Positions 45,780-54,927 of a stretch of DNA of 64,000 bases are shown here, piece after piece (position 1 is the stretch's first letter; every line of letters begins with the position of its first letter). The stretch comes from Actinomycetes bacterium (lineage in GTDB: Bacteria > Actinomycetota > Coriobacteriia > Coriobacteriales > Eggerthellaceae), in NCBI GenBank assembly GCA_023394615.1, contig JAEXAI010000010.1, positions 214,961-278,960 on the forward strand, in the 5' to 3' direction. The notes under the pieces are model-generated. The model was given only the letters and a program-made list of their open reading frames with translations. It did not search any database and was not told the DNA's origin. The translations under genes and the position numbers were made by a program.

Positions 45780-45817
45780 GCGGCGGTGAGGTTCACAACG
45801 TGAAGCCCCGCCGCCGC
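45780..45817 (+). terminator. hairpin after the adhesin gene
   Basis: GCGGCGG pairs with CCGCCGC, with an inner TTCAC/GTGAA, 13 nt after the stop. There is no T-tract, so it is a possible terminator or mRNA stabiliser. Confidence 0.5.
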
Positions 45818-45957
45818 AACCTCAATTGCGGGAACTCAGCGAAGATTGATGCATGGATTGAACCAGCATCAAGGAAATTATCGCAAAGGCACGTGGAAAC
45901 CTCGCTTTGGAAACAATAAATTTCGCACTATATGCTGAACCACTATGGTTTTAGAGT
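45818..45957. other. intergenic spacer
   Basis: No gene, promoter or terminator could be supported. Confidence 0.4.
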
Positions 45958-46167
45958 ATTTTGCGATTTCAAAACAGAAAAGTGGTGACTAATCGAAGCA
46001 TTGTGAGCGAATGGAGCCCGCACGATGAGGGGATTTTTCGTGAACTGGGGTTATGCAAGACCTATTTTGCATTTCACTGTTTTTCGCTGATGAGATGATA
46101 CTAATAAGCAACAATCTTTCACAATGCTTCGATTAATCGCCCAAATTCTGTTTTGAAATCGCAAAAT
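45958..46167. repeat. palindromic intergenic element, family B, copy 2
   Basis: The outer 22 bp at 45958-45979 (ATTTTGCGATTTCAAAACAG and 2 more) are a perfect inverted copy of 46146-46167. The arms extend to about 50 nt with a few mismatches (TAATCGAAGCATTGTGA block). Length 210 bp, as in the copy at 21806. Confidence 0.85.
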
Positions 46168-46185
46168 TGCCTGCGGGGCGCTAAT

Positions 46186-46320
46186 CAGCATGTCTCCGCC
46201 CTCGTCCGCGCCCTCGTCTGCAGGCGCTCTCCCTCTCGTCCGCATTCGCCCTCGTCTGCAGGCGCGCCCTCGTCCGCGCCCTCGTCCGCATCCGCATCCG
46301 CCCTCGTCCGCATCCGCCCG
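46186..46320. repeat. CCCTCGTCCGC-type degenerate tandem repeat
   Basis: About ten degenerate copies of a 6-12 bp CTCGTCCGC motif with CTGCAGGCG interruptions lie just upstream of the rarA promoter. The rarA frame is open through it, but the ATG at 46411 is the expected start. Confidence 0.7.
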
Positions 46321-46397
46321 CAGTACGCTCATGCCCCGCGCTTGCACGTACCTTATGGCGCTTGCAACTTCGTGGCACTGCCCGTGCGCGCGTGCGT

Positions 46398-46403
46398 TAC
46401 AAT
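46398..46403 (+). promoter_or_regulatory. -10 element just before rarA
   Basis: TACAAT lies 7 nt before the ATG, and no ribosome site is present, which suggests a leaderless transcript. No clear -35. Confidence 0.4.
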
Positions 46404-46410
46404 CCGTCGT

Positions 46411-47724
46411 ATGGAAAACCTTTTCAGCGAAATAGAGAATCAAGCGAAGATGAGTGTGGCACCGCTGGCTGTGCGCATGCGTCCTCGCACGCTTGACGAC
46501 TTGGTGGGTCAGCGCGAGGCGGTAGGCCCCGACAGCTGGCTTCGCGCGTCTATCGAACATGACGACCTCACCAGCGTAATCTTGTTCGGACCTGCGGGTA
46601 CCGGCAAAACATCCATCGCGCACATCATCGCCGAGTCCACCAAAGCAACTTTTGTGGAAGTATCTGCCGTGGGTGGCACGGTATCCGACCTGCGCCGCGA
46701 GATAGACGCGGCAGAAAAACGCCTGACCATACAGGGAATCCGTACCATCTTGTTCGTGGACGAAATCCACCGCTTCAACCGTGGCCAGCAAGATGCGCTG
46801 CTGCATGCGGTGGAAGATCGCATCGTGGTACTGGTGGGTGCTACTACGGAAAACCCGTTTTTCGAAGTGAACTCGGCACTGATTAGCCGCAGCCGGGTGG
46901 TAGAACTCTCCTCGCTTTCCGACGACGACATAAAGCTCATGCTCTTCCATGCACTTGCTGATAGTCGTGGTTTCGGTGGGCGTTATGCGCTTACCGACGA
47001 AGCAGCCGATGCCATCGCTCTGCTTTCGGGCGGCGATGGACGCAGCGCGCTTACCACTCTAGAACTGGCGGCGGCGCTGGTAGATGCGGGCACGTCGGAT
47101 GCCCCGGCCGTTATCGACGTGGAGCAGGTGACCACGGCCACGCCGTATCGCAGCCTACCCTACGACAAAAACAACGACATGCACTATGACGTCATTTCGG
47201 CGTTCATCAAATCGATGCGCGGATCCGACCCCGATGCGGCGCTGTATTGGCTGGCGCGCATGATTGACGGCGGGGAAGACCCCAAATTCATTGCGCGACG
47301 CATGTTCATCGCAGCTTCCGAAGACATCGGCAATGCCGATCCACAGGCTCTTTTGGTGGCCGAGGCTGCATTTAAATCGGCCGAGGTCATAGGTTATCCG
47401 GAATGTCGTATCAACTTAGCGCAGGCGGCCATCTATCTGAGTTTGGCTCCGAAAAGCAACGCGGTGGAAGCCGGTATAGATGCCGCGCTTGCCGAAGTGC
47501 GCAACGGCCCGCGCCGAAACGTGCCCGACTATTTGCGCGATAGGCATCGTCCTGGTTCGGAAAACTACGGTCCGTACCTGTACCCCCATAACTATCCCGA
47601 AGGGTGGGTCGATCAGCAATATCTACCTGATGGGCTGCAGAAAGGCTGCTTTTTCAAACCCACTGAACGCGGTTGGGAGTCCTATCGTGTAAATGCTGCG
47701 TCTCGCGACCGTAACAATACGTGA
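46411..47724 (+). CDS. rarA: RarA/MgsA-type AAA+ recombination factor
   Basis: This 437-residue AAA+ ATPase acts at stalled replication forks and single-strand gaps. It starts MENLFSEIE, then RPRTLDDLVGQ, Walker A FGPAGTGKTS, Walker B LFVDEIHRFN, sensor 1 ATTENPFFE, and the C-terminal tetramer domain HYDVISAFIKSMRGSDPDAA, RRMFIAASEDIGNADPQAL and GYPECRINLAQAAIYL. All are typical and the length is normal. ATG 46411 is preferred over the longer frame from 46153, which would translate a tandem repeat and the edge of a palindromic element. Confidence 0.94.
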   Translation: MENLFSEIENQAKMSVAPLAVRMRPRTLDDLVGQREAVGPDSWLRASIEHDDLTSVILFGPAGTGKTSIAHIIAESTKATFVEVSAVGGTVSDLRREIDAAEKRLTIQGIRTILFVDEIHRFNRGQQDALLHAVEDRIVVLVGATTENPFFEVNSALISRSRVVELSSLSDDDIKLMLFHALADSRGFGGRYALTDEAADAIALLSGGDGRSALTTLELAAALVDAGTSDAPAVIDVEQVTTATPYRSLPYDKNNDMHYDVISAFIKSMRGSDPDAALYWLARMIDGGEDPKFIARRMFIAASEDIGNADPQALLVAEAAFKSAEVIGYPECRINLAQAAIYLSLAPKSNAVEAGIDAALAEVRNGPRRNVPDYLRDRHRPGSENYGPYLYPHNYPEGWVDQQYLPDGLQKGCFFKPTERGWESYRVNAASRDRNNT

Positions 47725-47770
47725 AAGTGGTAGAATTTCTATTTCTGAAACAGTTGGAAGGAGTGCATTT

Positions 47771-48538
47771 ATGGATGCCACGTCAATAGTGAATCTTATA
47801 CTGCCTATCGTGTTCATAATCGTCGGTATCGCGCTCGTGTGGTTCTTGGTCGAGTTGGCGAAAACCATCAAGTCCACGCGCAAGCTTGTCGACAATGCGG
47901 AGGAGCAAATCACTCCAATTCTTGAGCATGTTGAAAAAATGACGAACGACCTTCAACCAGCCGTGTCGAAAATCGATCCGCTGGTGGAGCGTGCGTCGCT
48001 TACCGTGGATGCTGCAAACCTGGAATTGATGCGCGTCGACCAAATCTTGGAAGACGTCAGTGATGTGACAGGCAGTGTCTCCAATGCCACCGAAGCTATC
48101 GACAATGTGACGAAAGCGCCGGTGGAAATGGTGAGCGCTGTGTCGGATAAATTCCGCAACGTGCTGCGTGGGGGGCATCGTGCCAGTAGTGAGTCGGCCG
48201 AATTAGCCGCTGAGCATGCGGAACGTCAGCGCATGCAGCAGGGTGACCAGAACAAAAATGTGGCAGCTAAAGCTGTTGAGAAGATTTCCAAATCCCATGC
48301 CGATGCGACGTCGAGCCAGCCGGGGGCAACCGTGGGCACTGAAGCGTCAACCGCCGCCTCCGATTTAATCGACCGTATCACGGATGCTGCAGCAGATCAG
48401 GCGGACGGTACTGCCGACCAGGTGGAACGCAAGGAAGACAAGTATTACACCTATGGTGGCGCTCATGCAGCGGGCACCGCACAGCCCGATGCTCCTGTAG
48501 CATCTGACGACAAAGGCGATGCTTCAAGTACCCGCTAG
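47771..48538 (+). CDS. DUF948-type membrane-anchored coiled-coil protein
   Basis: This 255-residue protein has one N-terminal TM helix (NLILPIVFIIVGIALVWFLV), then a helical, heptad-like region (LVDNAEEQITPILEHVEKMTN to DNVTKAPVEM) and a disordered Ala/Asp/Gln tail. This matches the DUF948 family of stress- or division-linked membrane proteins. GGAAGGAG lies 8-12 nt before ATG 47771. The last 21 nt including the stop codon are duplicated immediately after the gene. Confidence 0.8.
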   Translation: MDATSIVNLILPIVFIIVGIALVWFLVELAKTIKSTRKLVDNAEEQITPILEHVEKMTNDLQPAVSKIDPLVERASLTVDAANLELMRVDQILEDVSDVTGSVSNATEAIDNVTKAPVEMVSAVSDKFRNVLRGGHRASSESAELAAEHAERQRMQQGDQNKNVAAKAVEKISKSHADATSSQPGATVGTEASTAASDLIDRITDAAADQADGTADQVERKEDKYYTYGGAHAAGTAQPDAPVASDDKGDASSTR

Positions 48539-48559
48539 GATGCTCCAGGTACTCGCTAG
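48518..48559. repeat. 21-bp duplication of the gene end
   Basis: GATGCTTCAAGTACCCGCTAG (stop TAG included) is followed directly by a copy with three differences. Confidence 0.8.
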
Positions 48560-48571
48560 ATTAGGATTGCT

Positions 48572-49930
48572 TTGCAAAATTCTGAACAGTATAGAGAATC
48601 AACCGTTCTAGACGAAAAGACGGCGGTGTGGCGAAAACGTGCCTTGATGATTTGGGCGCTTATCGGCATCGCCGTCATCGTGTATCTGTTCGGGTTCGTT
48701 TTGAATGCGCTCGCCATACCGGTGGGCATTGTCATTTGGACGGTCATTTTCGTGTTTTGCCTGCGCGGTCAGGTGAATGGCTTGGAGAGGCGAGGCATTC
48801 CGCGCGCGTGGGGCACCACGATTGCCTATATGGGTATGGTCATCGTGATTGGGCTGGTTATCTGGTTGATTACCTCGCCTATACTGGGCGTGGGCAGCCA
48901 GTTCCAAAACCTGATTGAGAGCATCCCCACCTATATCGACCAATTGAAAACTCTCTTAGCCGGTTTTTCGCAGGCGCATCCCGAAATTGCGCAAAGCGCC
49001 ACGCTTTCCAACGCGATGACCGACCTCAGCGCTTCTTTGAACGAGGTCTTCGGCGGCATGGCCAAGGCTACTGCGCAGGGCTTGGTGGAAGTGGGTGCGG
49101 CAACGGCGAATTCTATTATGTGCATTGGCTTTGCTTTGGTGGTTGCGTTTTGGCTGCTGCTGGAGCTTCCCGGCATCAATGGTGAGATACAGCGTTTGGT
49201 TGGCAGCAAGCACGCCCAAGACGCTCATTTCTTCCAAATTACCTTAACCCGCGTGATGGGCGGTTATATCAAAGGCACACTGTTGCAATGTGCGATTATT
49301 GCCGTGGGATGCGCTATCGCATTCTCTATTTTGGGAGTGCCCAACGCGCTTGCTTTCGCCATCATAACGGGCTTGCTGAACATCATTCCCATTATCGGTC
49401 CCTGGTTGGGCGGCGCGGCGGCGGCTTTCGCGGCCATATTCGTCAGCCCCATCATGGCGTTGCTTGCTCTGGTGCTGACTATCGCCATTCAGCAGGTGGT
49501 CTACACGTTCGTCTCGCCGAAGATTATGGCCGAATCGGTGGACGTGCATCCCGCGTTGGTCATTTTGGCCATGATGGTGGGTTATGCGGTCGGATTCGCT
49601 ATGAGCGGCCTTATCGGCAGTTTGGTGGGAATGCTGCTTTCTATTCCCTTGGCGGCTGTGGCGAAGGCTGTTTTCGTGTATTATTTCGAAAAACGTACAG
49701 GGCGTCAGTTGGTGGCGACCGACGGAGTGTTTTTCCGCGGCGTGCCTACTGAAGATGGCGATGTGAGTCCTGAAAAAGATGCGGTGTCGCCTCACCCCGG
49801 CATGGTTGCCGAGCGCCTGAAAGCAGATGCTCGCGCGGCATCGCGCAAAGCACAAGCCGTTGCTGCGAAGACCCATCATTATGATCCGACGAAGGTTCGC
49901 GGCGGTTGGCGGAGGAAAAAGAAGAAGTGA
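48572..49930 (+). CDS. AI-2E family transporter
   Basis: This 452-residue membrane protein has about eight TM helices. It has the family pattern: N-terminal helices, a soluble helical domain between 115 and 180, then GYIKGTLLQCAIIAVGCAIA, LGVPNALAFAIITGLLNIIPIIGPWLGG and AESVDVHPALVILAMMVGY, and a final helix pair. Relatives export AI-2 or act as ion antiporters; the substrate cannot be read from sequence. The basic C-terminal tail (GGWRRKKKK) is unusual. The TTG start has a weak GGAT upstream. Confidence 0.85.
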   Translation: MQNSEQYRESTVLDEKTAVWRKRALMIWALIGIAVIVYLFGFVLNALAIPVGIVIWTVIFVFCLRGQVNGLERRGIPRAWGTTIAYMGMVIVIGLVIWLITSPILGVGSQFQNLIESIPTYIDQLKTLLAGFSQAHPEIAQSATLSNAMTDLSASLNEVFGGMAKATAQGLVEVGAATANSIMCIGFALVVAFWLLLELPGINGEIQRLVGSKHAQDAHFFQITLTRVMGGYIKGTLLQCAIIAVGCAIAFSILGVPNALAFAIITGLLNIIPIIGPWLGGAAAAFAAIFVSPIMALLALVLTIAIQQVVYTFVSPKIMAESVDVHPALVILAMMVGYAVGFAMSGLIGSLVGMLLSIPLAAVAKAVFVYYFEKRTGRQLVATDGVFFRGVPTEDGDVSPEKDAVSPHPGMVAERLKADARAASRKAQAVAAKTHHYDPTKVRGGWRRKKKK

Positions 49931-50023
49931 AAAACCACGTGTGATGTATGGCACGGACAGTGTCGCGCAGCGCACGTGTACCTGTAGATGAAGAACAGAC
50001 GAGTGTTTAAGGAAGATAGTCGA

Positions 50024-52663
50024 ATGCAGTACATGAGCACATCGGAAATCCGTGAGAAATACCTGAGCTACTTCGAGTCGAAGGGCTGCAAGCGTATGCC
50101 GTCGTCGTCGCTTATACCCGACGACCCTAGTTTGTTGCTGACAAGCGCTGGAATGGTGCAGTTCAAGCCTTATTTCCTGCAGCTGAAGCATCTGGATGCG
50201 CCCTATGTGGGTACCACTACCGCCCAGAAATGCGTGCGCACCAACGACATCGACATCATCGGTACCGACGGTCGGCACCTGAGCTTTTTCGAAATGCTGG
50301 GCAACTTCAGCTTCGGAGCCTATTTCAAGAAAGAGATGTGTGCCTGGGCCATTGATTTTTCCGTGAACGTACTGGGCCTTCCGATGGATCGTCTGTATTT
50401 TACCGTGTTCTTCGATGACGATGAGACTATCGAGATTTGGAAGAGCCTCGGCGTGCCGGAAGAGCGTATCACGCGCTTGGGCGAAGAGGACAATTTCTGG
50501 CGTGCAGGACCGACCGGCCCGTGCGGCCCGTGCTCCGAGATTTATTACGATCAAGGCGAAGATGTGGGCTGTGGTGCGCCTGACTGTGCGCCGGGATGTG
50601 ACTGCGACCGTTTTCTGGAGTATTGGAACCTGGTGTTCACACAGTACAACGCCCAAGAAGACGGCACGATGGATCCGTTGCCTAAAAAGAACATCGATAC
50701 CGGTATGGGCTTGGAGCGCATAGCCGCCATACTGCAAGGCGTGCAGAGCAACTACGACACCGACGTGCTGCATGGATTGGTCCAGGTGGGCGAGGAGCTT
50801 TCTGGCAAAACCTACGGGGCAGATGAGACCGACGACATGGCGCTTCGCATTATGGCGGATCATTCGCGCTCTGTGGCTTTCATGATAGCCGACGGCATTC
50901 TGCCTTCCAACGAAGGACGCGGCTACGTGCTGCGCCGACTGCTGCGCCGCGCGGTCATGAAAGGCCATCTGCTGGGAATAGAAGGGCCTTTCCTAGACCG
51001 TTTCATGGACAGGATCATCGAGTCGATGGGCGGGGAATACCACGAGTTGGTGGAAAACCGCGACCTTTTGGAACGCGTGGTGCTTTCCGAGGAAGAACGT
51101 TTCGGCTCGACGTTGCGTCAGGGACGTGCTTACTTGGACGAAGCGCTGGCTGTGTTGGAGGGAACCGTGCTTTCGGGCGAGGCGGCATTCACTCTGCACG
51201 ACACCTACGGCTTCCCCTTGGAAGTGACGCAGGAAATTTGCGCGGACCGCAGCATAACCGTGGATGAAGAGGCTTTTGCGGAGTGCATGGAGCAACAGAG
51301 AGAGCGCGCTCGTGCTGCTACGCAAAACGATGCAGAGGCTGCATGGTCCACCTACGATGGTTCGATGAGCGCCATTCTGGAATCGGTGGGTTCGACGAAT
51401 TTCGTGGGCTATTCGCGCAACGAGGCCGATGTAAAAGTGCTGGCCTTGGTGCAGAACGGACGACGTGTTTCACGTCTTGAGGCTGGCGCTGATGGCGGCA
51501 TTGTGTGCGACAAAACGCCGTTCTACGCTGAAAAAGGCGGGCAAGTAGGCGATACCGGTATCATGTACGCTCCGGACGTGCAGGTGAAAGTCACCGATAC
51601 CCAAGAGCCGGAAAAAGGCCTGACCGTGCATCATGTGCATGTAGAAGAAGGCGCAATCGGCGAGGGCGATTCGCTGCGAGCGACTATCGACGTGCTGCGC
51701 CGCGAGCGCATCCGTCGCAACCACAGCGCTACGCACGTACTGCATTGGGCGCTTCGTCAGGTGTTGGGTGATCACGTGAAGCAGTCGGGCAGCTTTGTTG
51801 CTCCCGAGCGTCTGCGTTTCGACTTCACGCACTTCGAAGGCGTCACCCGCAAGCAGTTGGACCAGGTAGAGGCACTTGCCAACCAGAAGATTATGGAAAA
51901 CCACCGCGTGCGCACCTACGAGACCAGCCTTTCCGCTGCGCGTGAGGCCGGAGTAACGGCTCTATTCGGCGAAAAGTACGGCGAATTTGTGCGTGTTATC
52001 GACATGGAAGGCTTCAGTCAGGAACTCTGCGGCGGCACGCATGTGTCCTCCACCAGCGAGATTGGTTTTGTGAAAGTGACCAGCGAGCAATCAGTGGGCG
52101 CGAACCTGCGTCGCATTGAGGCTGTGACTAGTTTTGATGCACTGGAATACATGAACCGGATGCAAGAAGAGCTGCGCCTGACGGCTGATGAGTTGCGCGT
52201 GCCGCTGTTCGATGTGAATGAGCGCACGGCTACGAACCTAGAGGCGCTGCGCAATCTCCAGAGCAAGTGGAAACGCAACAAGCAAGCTGCAGTTGAAGGC
52301 GAATTCACGCGCTTTCTTGATGAAGACCTGAAAACGTCGAAGGCCGGTTACCCCTTGATAATCACGCGCGTTGACGATGTGGATGCTGGTGGCATGCGCA
52401 ATGCGTGGGATGTGATGCGCGTACACATGGAGGCGCCTGGCGCATGCGTTTTGGCCGGTGACAATAAAGGCACGCCGCTGCTGATGGCGGCTGGAACCGA
52501 TGAGGCGGTTGCGGCAGGATTCAATGCGGGGGCTATTATCAAGCAGATTTCTTCGAATATAAAAGGCGGCGGCGGCGGAAAGCCGACGATGGCGCAAGCC
52601 GGCGGCAAAGATGTTTCCGGTATCGATGCTGCACTCGATGCTGCGCGCGAGGTTTTGCTGTAG
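50024..52663 (+). CDS. alaS: alanyl-tRNA synthetase
   Basis: The 879-residue enzyme charges tRNA-Ala. It has the class II core (MSTSEIREKYLSYFESKGC, GPTGPCGPCSEI, GRGYVLRRLLRRA), the editing domain with HSATHVLHWALR and CGGTHVSSTSE, and a C-terminal Gly-rich GGGGGKPTMAQAGG. Length is normal. ATG 50024 has GGAAG 8 nt upstream and starts close to the conserved N-terminus, better than ATG 49988. No T-box leader was seen. ruvX follows one base after its stop. Confidence 0.96.
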   Translation: MQYMSTSEIREKYLSYFESKGCKRMPSSSLIPDDPSLLLTSAGMVQFKPYFLQLKHLDAPYVGTTTAQKCVRTNDIDIIGTDGRHLSFFEMLGNFSFGAYFKKEMCAWAIDFSVNVLGLPMDRLYFTVFFDDDETIEIWKSLGVPEERITRLGEEDNFWRAGPTGPCGPCSEIYYDQGEDVGCGAPDCAPGCDCDRFLEYWNLVFTQYNAQEDGTMDPLPKKNIDTGMGLERIAAILQGVQSNYDTDVLHGLVQVGEELSGKTYGADETDDMALRIMADHSRSVAFMIADGILPSNEGRGYVLRRLLRRAVMKGHLLGIEGPFLDRFMDRIIESMGGEYHELVENRDLLERVVLSEEERFGSTLRQGRAYLDEALAVLEGTVLSGEAAFTLHDTYGFPLEVTQEICADRSITVDEEAFAECMEQQRERARAATQNDAEAAWSTYDGSMSAILESVGSTNFVGYSRNEADVKVLALVQNGRRVSRLEAGADGGIVCDKTPFYAEKGGQVGDTGIMYAPDVQVKVTDTQEPEKGLTVHHVHVEEGAIGEGDSLRATIDVLRRERIRRNHSATHVLHWALRQVLGDHVKQSGSFVAPERLRFDFTHFEGVTRKQLDQVEALANQKIMENHRVRTYETSLSAAREAGVTALFGEKYGEFVRVIDMEGFSQELCGGTHVSSTSEIGFVKVTSEQSVGANLRRIEAVTSFDALEYMNRMQEELRLTADELRVPLFDVNERTATNLEALRNLQSKWKRNKQAAVEGEFTRFLDEDLKTSKAGYPLIITRVDDVDAGGMRNAWDVMRVHMEAPGACVLAGDNKGTPLLMAAGTDEAVAAGFNAGAIIKQISSNIKGGGGGKPTMAQAGGKDVSGIDAALDAAREVLL

Positions 52664-52664
52664 C

Positions 52665-53096
52665 ATGCGGATCATGGCGCTCGATATTGGGCAGAAACGC
52701 TGCGGTATCGCCATCAGTGATCCCGGGGAAAAAGTGGCAAGTCCTGTATGCGTGTTGCCTACAGATGAAGTGCTGGCGCAGGCGAAATCGTTTCGCCGCG
52801 TGCTGGAAGACTGGGAACCCGAGATGCTCGTTTCCGGTCTTCCGCTGGGGCTTTCCGGGCAAAAAGGACCCCAGGCCCACCGCATCGAAGAGGTGGCGCG
52901 GCGTATTGCAGATGCAAATAATCTACCCTTGGAATTTATCGACGAGCGACTCAGCTCCAGTGAGGCGAAACGGAGTTTGCGTGAAAAGGGCCTGAGCGAA
53001 AAAGACATGCGTGGAAAAGTCGATATGATTGCGGCAGGCTTATTCCTGCAATCTTGGCTCGATTCGCGCAGTCTGCAGCAGGACGGAGAGGACTAA
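52665..53096 (+). CDS. ruvX: Holliday junction resolvase-like RuvX/YqgF
   Basis: This 143-residue RNase H-fold protein has the N-terminal ALDIGQKRCGIAISD with its metal-binding Asp, VSGLPLGLSG, and a C-terminal acidic site in FIDERLSSSEA. YqgF proteins act in 16S rRNA processing or recombination. ATG 52665 lies one base after the alaS stop, with a second ATG at 52674. The alaS-ruvX-mltG order is conserved widely. Confidence 0.92.
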   Translation: MRIMALDIGQKRCGIAISDPGEKVASPVCVLPTDEVLAQAKSFRRVLEDWEPEMLVSGLPLGLSGQKGPQAHRIEEVARRIADANNLPLEFIDERLSSSEAKRSLREKGLSEKDMRGKVDMIAAGLFLQSWLDSRSLQQDGED

Positions 53097-53099
53097 TAT

Positions 53100-54251
53100 A
53101 TGGCGTTGCATAAGCGGGGAACTTATTCTTCACGACCTACAATGGCCAACCGTCGCGTCCATGCGATGGGCGAGCGTCAGTTCCGCACCTATGACACCAC
53201 GTTTATTCAGCCCAGACGCAGCAAAGGTCCCACGGTATTCGCTATCGTTTTGTGCGCGATCGTCATTATCGCGCTGCTTTTCTTTTTCGTGTCGTGCAGC
53301 GGAGGCTGCTCAAGTGACTCGAGCAAACTCGCAGCCAACGGCACGCAGGTGAGCGTGACCGTAAACAATGGGGATTCGGTTTCTACCATCGCCACGACCC
53401 TGCAGAATGCGGGTCTGCTTTCAAAAACAAAGGACTTCACCGACCGCGTGAAATCACTGGGTATGGAATCGGCGTTGATGCCGGGAGCGTACACCATCGT
53501 GGCGGGTACGAGCGTGGACGATATCATCAAGGCATTAGCAGCCGGACCACCAGAAGAAACGTTTACCGTACCCGAAGGCTCTACTATAGCCAAAACCGCA
53601 GATATCGTGGAAGAGGCCTACGGCGGCAGTATCACAGCTGACCAGTTCAAGGCAGCCGCGCAAAACGCGAGCGCCTATACGGCTGATTATCCATTTGTGG
53701 CCGATGCGTACAACAATTCGCTGGAGGGATTCCTTTTCCCGAAGACCTACAAGATTGAAGATGGCGACACGGCAGATTCAGTCGTTCGCAAGATGTTGAC
53801 CCAGTACCAAACCGAAACGGCCTCGCTTAACTACACGTATTCGACAAGCCGCAATCTCACCAGCTATGACGTATTGATTATCGCATCGATGGTGGAGCGA
53901 GAGGCTGCAGCCGACAATCGTGCAACGGTAGCGTCGGTGTTCTACAACCGCCTGTCTGCAGGAATGCAGCTGCAAAGCGATGCGACAGTGGCCTACGTGG
54001 TGAACGGGGACCCAACGCCCGCAGACTTGAAGGTAGATAGCCCCTACAACACGTATCTGAATTACGGCCTACCGGCTGGCCCCATCTGCTCGCCTGGCCT
54101 TGATAGCCTGCAAGCAGCGTGCGCGCCGGAAAAGACGAACTATCTGTACTTCTATTTCGCCGAGGGCAGTGACGGCAACATGGTGTATTCGTTTAGCGAA
54201 AACTACGAAGAGCATCAGGATGCCATCGGTGGCACGCTAGGCAGCGAATAA
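53100..54251 (+). CDS. mltG: endolytic murein transglycosylase MltG
   Basis: This 383-residue protein has a basic cytoplasmic N-terminus, one TM helix (VFAIVLCAIVIIALLFFFV), a LysM-like part and the YceG/MltG domain, with the catalytic Glu in ASMVEREAAADN and conserved VFYNRLSAGMQLQSD and YNTYLNYGLPAGPICSPG. It cuts nascent peptidoglycan glycan strands. GGAGAGGA precedes the ATG. It overlaps neither neighbour but sits within the alaS-to-efp run. Confidence 0.93.
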   Translation: MALHKRGTYSSRPTMANRRVHAMGERQFRTYDTTFIQPRRSKGPTVFAIVLCAIVIIALLFFFVSCSGGCSSDSSKLAANGTQVSVTVNNGDSVSTIATTLQNAGLLSKTKDFTDRVKSLGMESALMPGAYTIVAGTSVDDIIKALAAGPPEETFTVPEGSTIAKTADIVEEAYGGSITADQFKAAAQNASAYTADYPFVADAYNNSLEGFLFPKTYKIEDGDTADSVVRKMLTQYQTETASLNYTYSTSRNLTSYDVLIIASMVEREAAADNRATVASVFYNRLSAGMQLQSDATVAYVVNGDPTPADLKVDSPYNTYLNYGLPAGPICSPGLDSLQAACAPEKTNYLYFYFAEGSDGNMVYSFSENYEEHQDAIGGTLGSE

Positions 54252-54252
54252 T

Positions 54253-54825
54253 ATGAACCTGCTTTCACCTGAACGCTACTTTACGCGCGTCAGCCGCATC
54301 TCGGTCAGCAAGGATATCGTTGACGAGGGTTTCAAGCATGTCCTTTTGGACATGGATAACACGGTGTTGCCGCGCGACGGCTCTGGCATTCCTCGTGACG
54401 TAGTCTATTGGCTTTCGTGTTTGCGCAGGGCTGGGATAGCTGTGTGTTTGCTTTCAAACAACTGGCACGAATCGCCTTACCGTGCGGCACAGGAGCTCGG
54501 TCTGCCCGTGGTAGCCAAGGCATGCAAGCCCTTACCGCACGCTTTTCTGATTGCGCGCGACCGCATTGGCGCCCGTAGCGCTACCACGTTGGTGGTGGGT
54601 GATCAGCTTTCCACTGATATTTTAGGTGCGCATGTGCTGGGTATGAAGGCTTATTTGGTGTGCCCGCTGGTCGAGGCGGATCTGAAACATACGCAGGTAC
54701 TGCGCGGCATCGAAGGCGCGATGCTGGGAAGCTGGCAGCCGGAAGGCGGCGTCGTTGCTTGCAGTGCCAAAGAGGGCCGCGATGCTGACAACGCCTCTGT
54801 GCCGAGTTTTTCAGCGAGCCGCTGA
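54253..54825 (+). CDS. YqeG-type HAD phosphatase
   Basis: This 190-residue HAD superfamily protein has motif I HVLLDMDNTVLPRDG, motif II CLLSNN, a Lys in KACKPLP and motif III VVGDQLSTDILGA, the pattern of YqeG family IIIA phosphatases. The substrate is unknown. The C-terminal 30 residues are low complexity. It starts 1 nt after mltG ends. Confidence 0.88.
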   Translation: MNLLSPERYFTRVSRISVSKDIVDEGFKHVLLDMDNTVLPRDGSGIPRDVVYWLSCLRRAGIAVCLLSNNWHESPYRAAQELGLPVVAKACKPLPHAFLIARDRIGARSATTLVVGDQLSTDILGAHVLGMKAYLVCPLVEADLKHTQVLRGIEGAMLGSWQPEGGVVACSAKEGRDADNASVPSFSASR

Positions 54826-54927
54826 GTGCATCCGCCTGTGTCTGGCCGCTCTGCCGTAAAAGCGTCGACATTTACGTGCTAAAATTGCTGCGGTAGGCAT
54901 TTCCGCAGATAAGGCAAAGGAAGCTTC

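Noticed and set aside
49244..50968. 574-codon minus-strand frame
   Set aside because: It spans the AI-2E transporter and alaS genes on the opposite strand.
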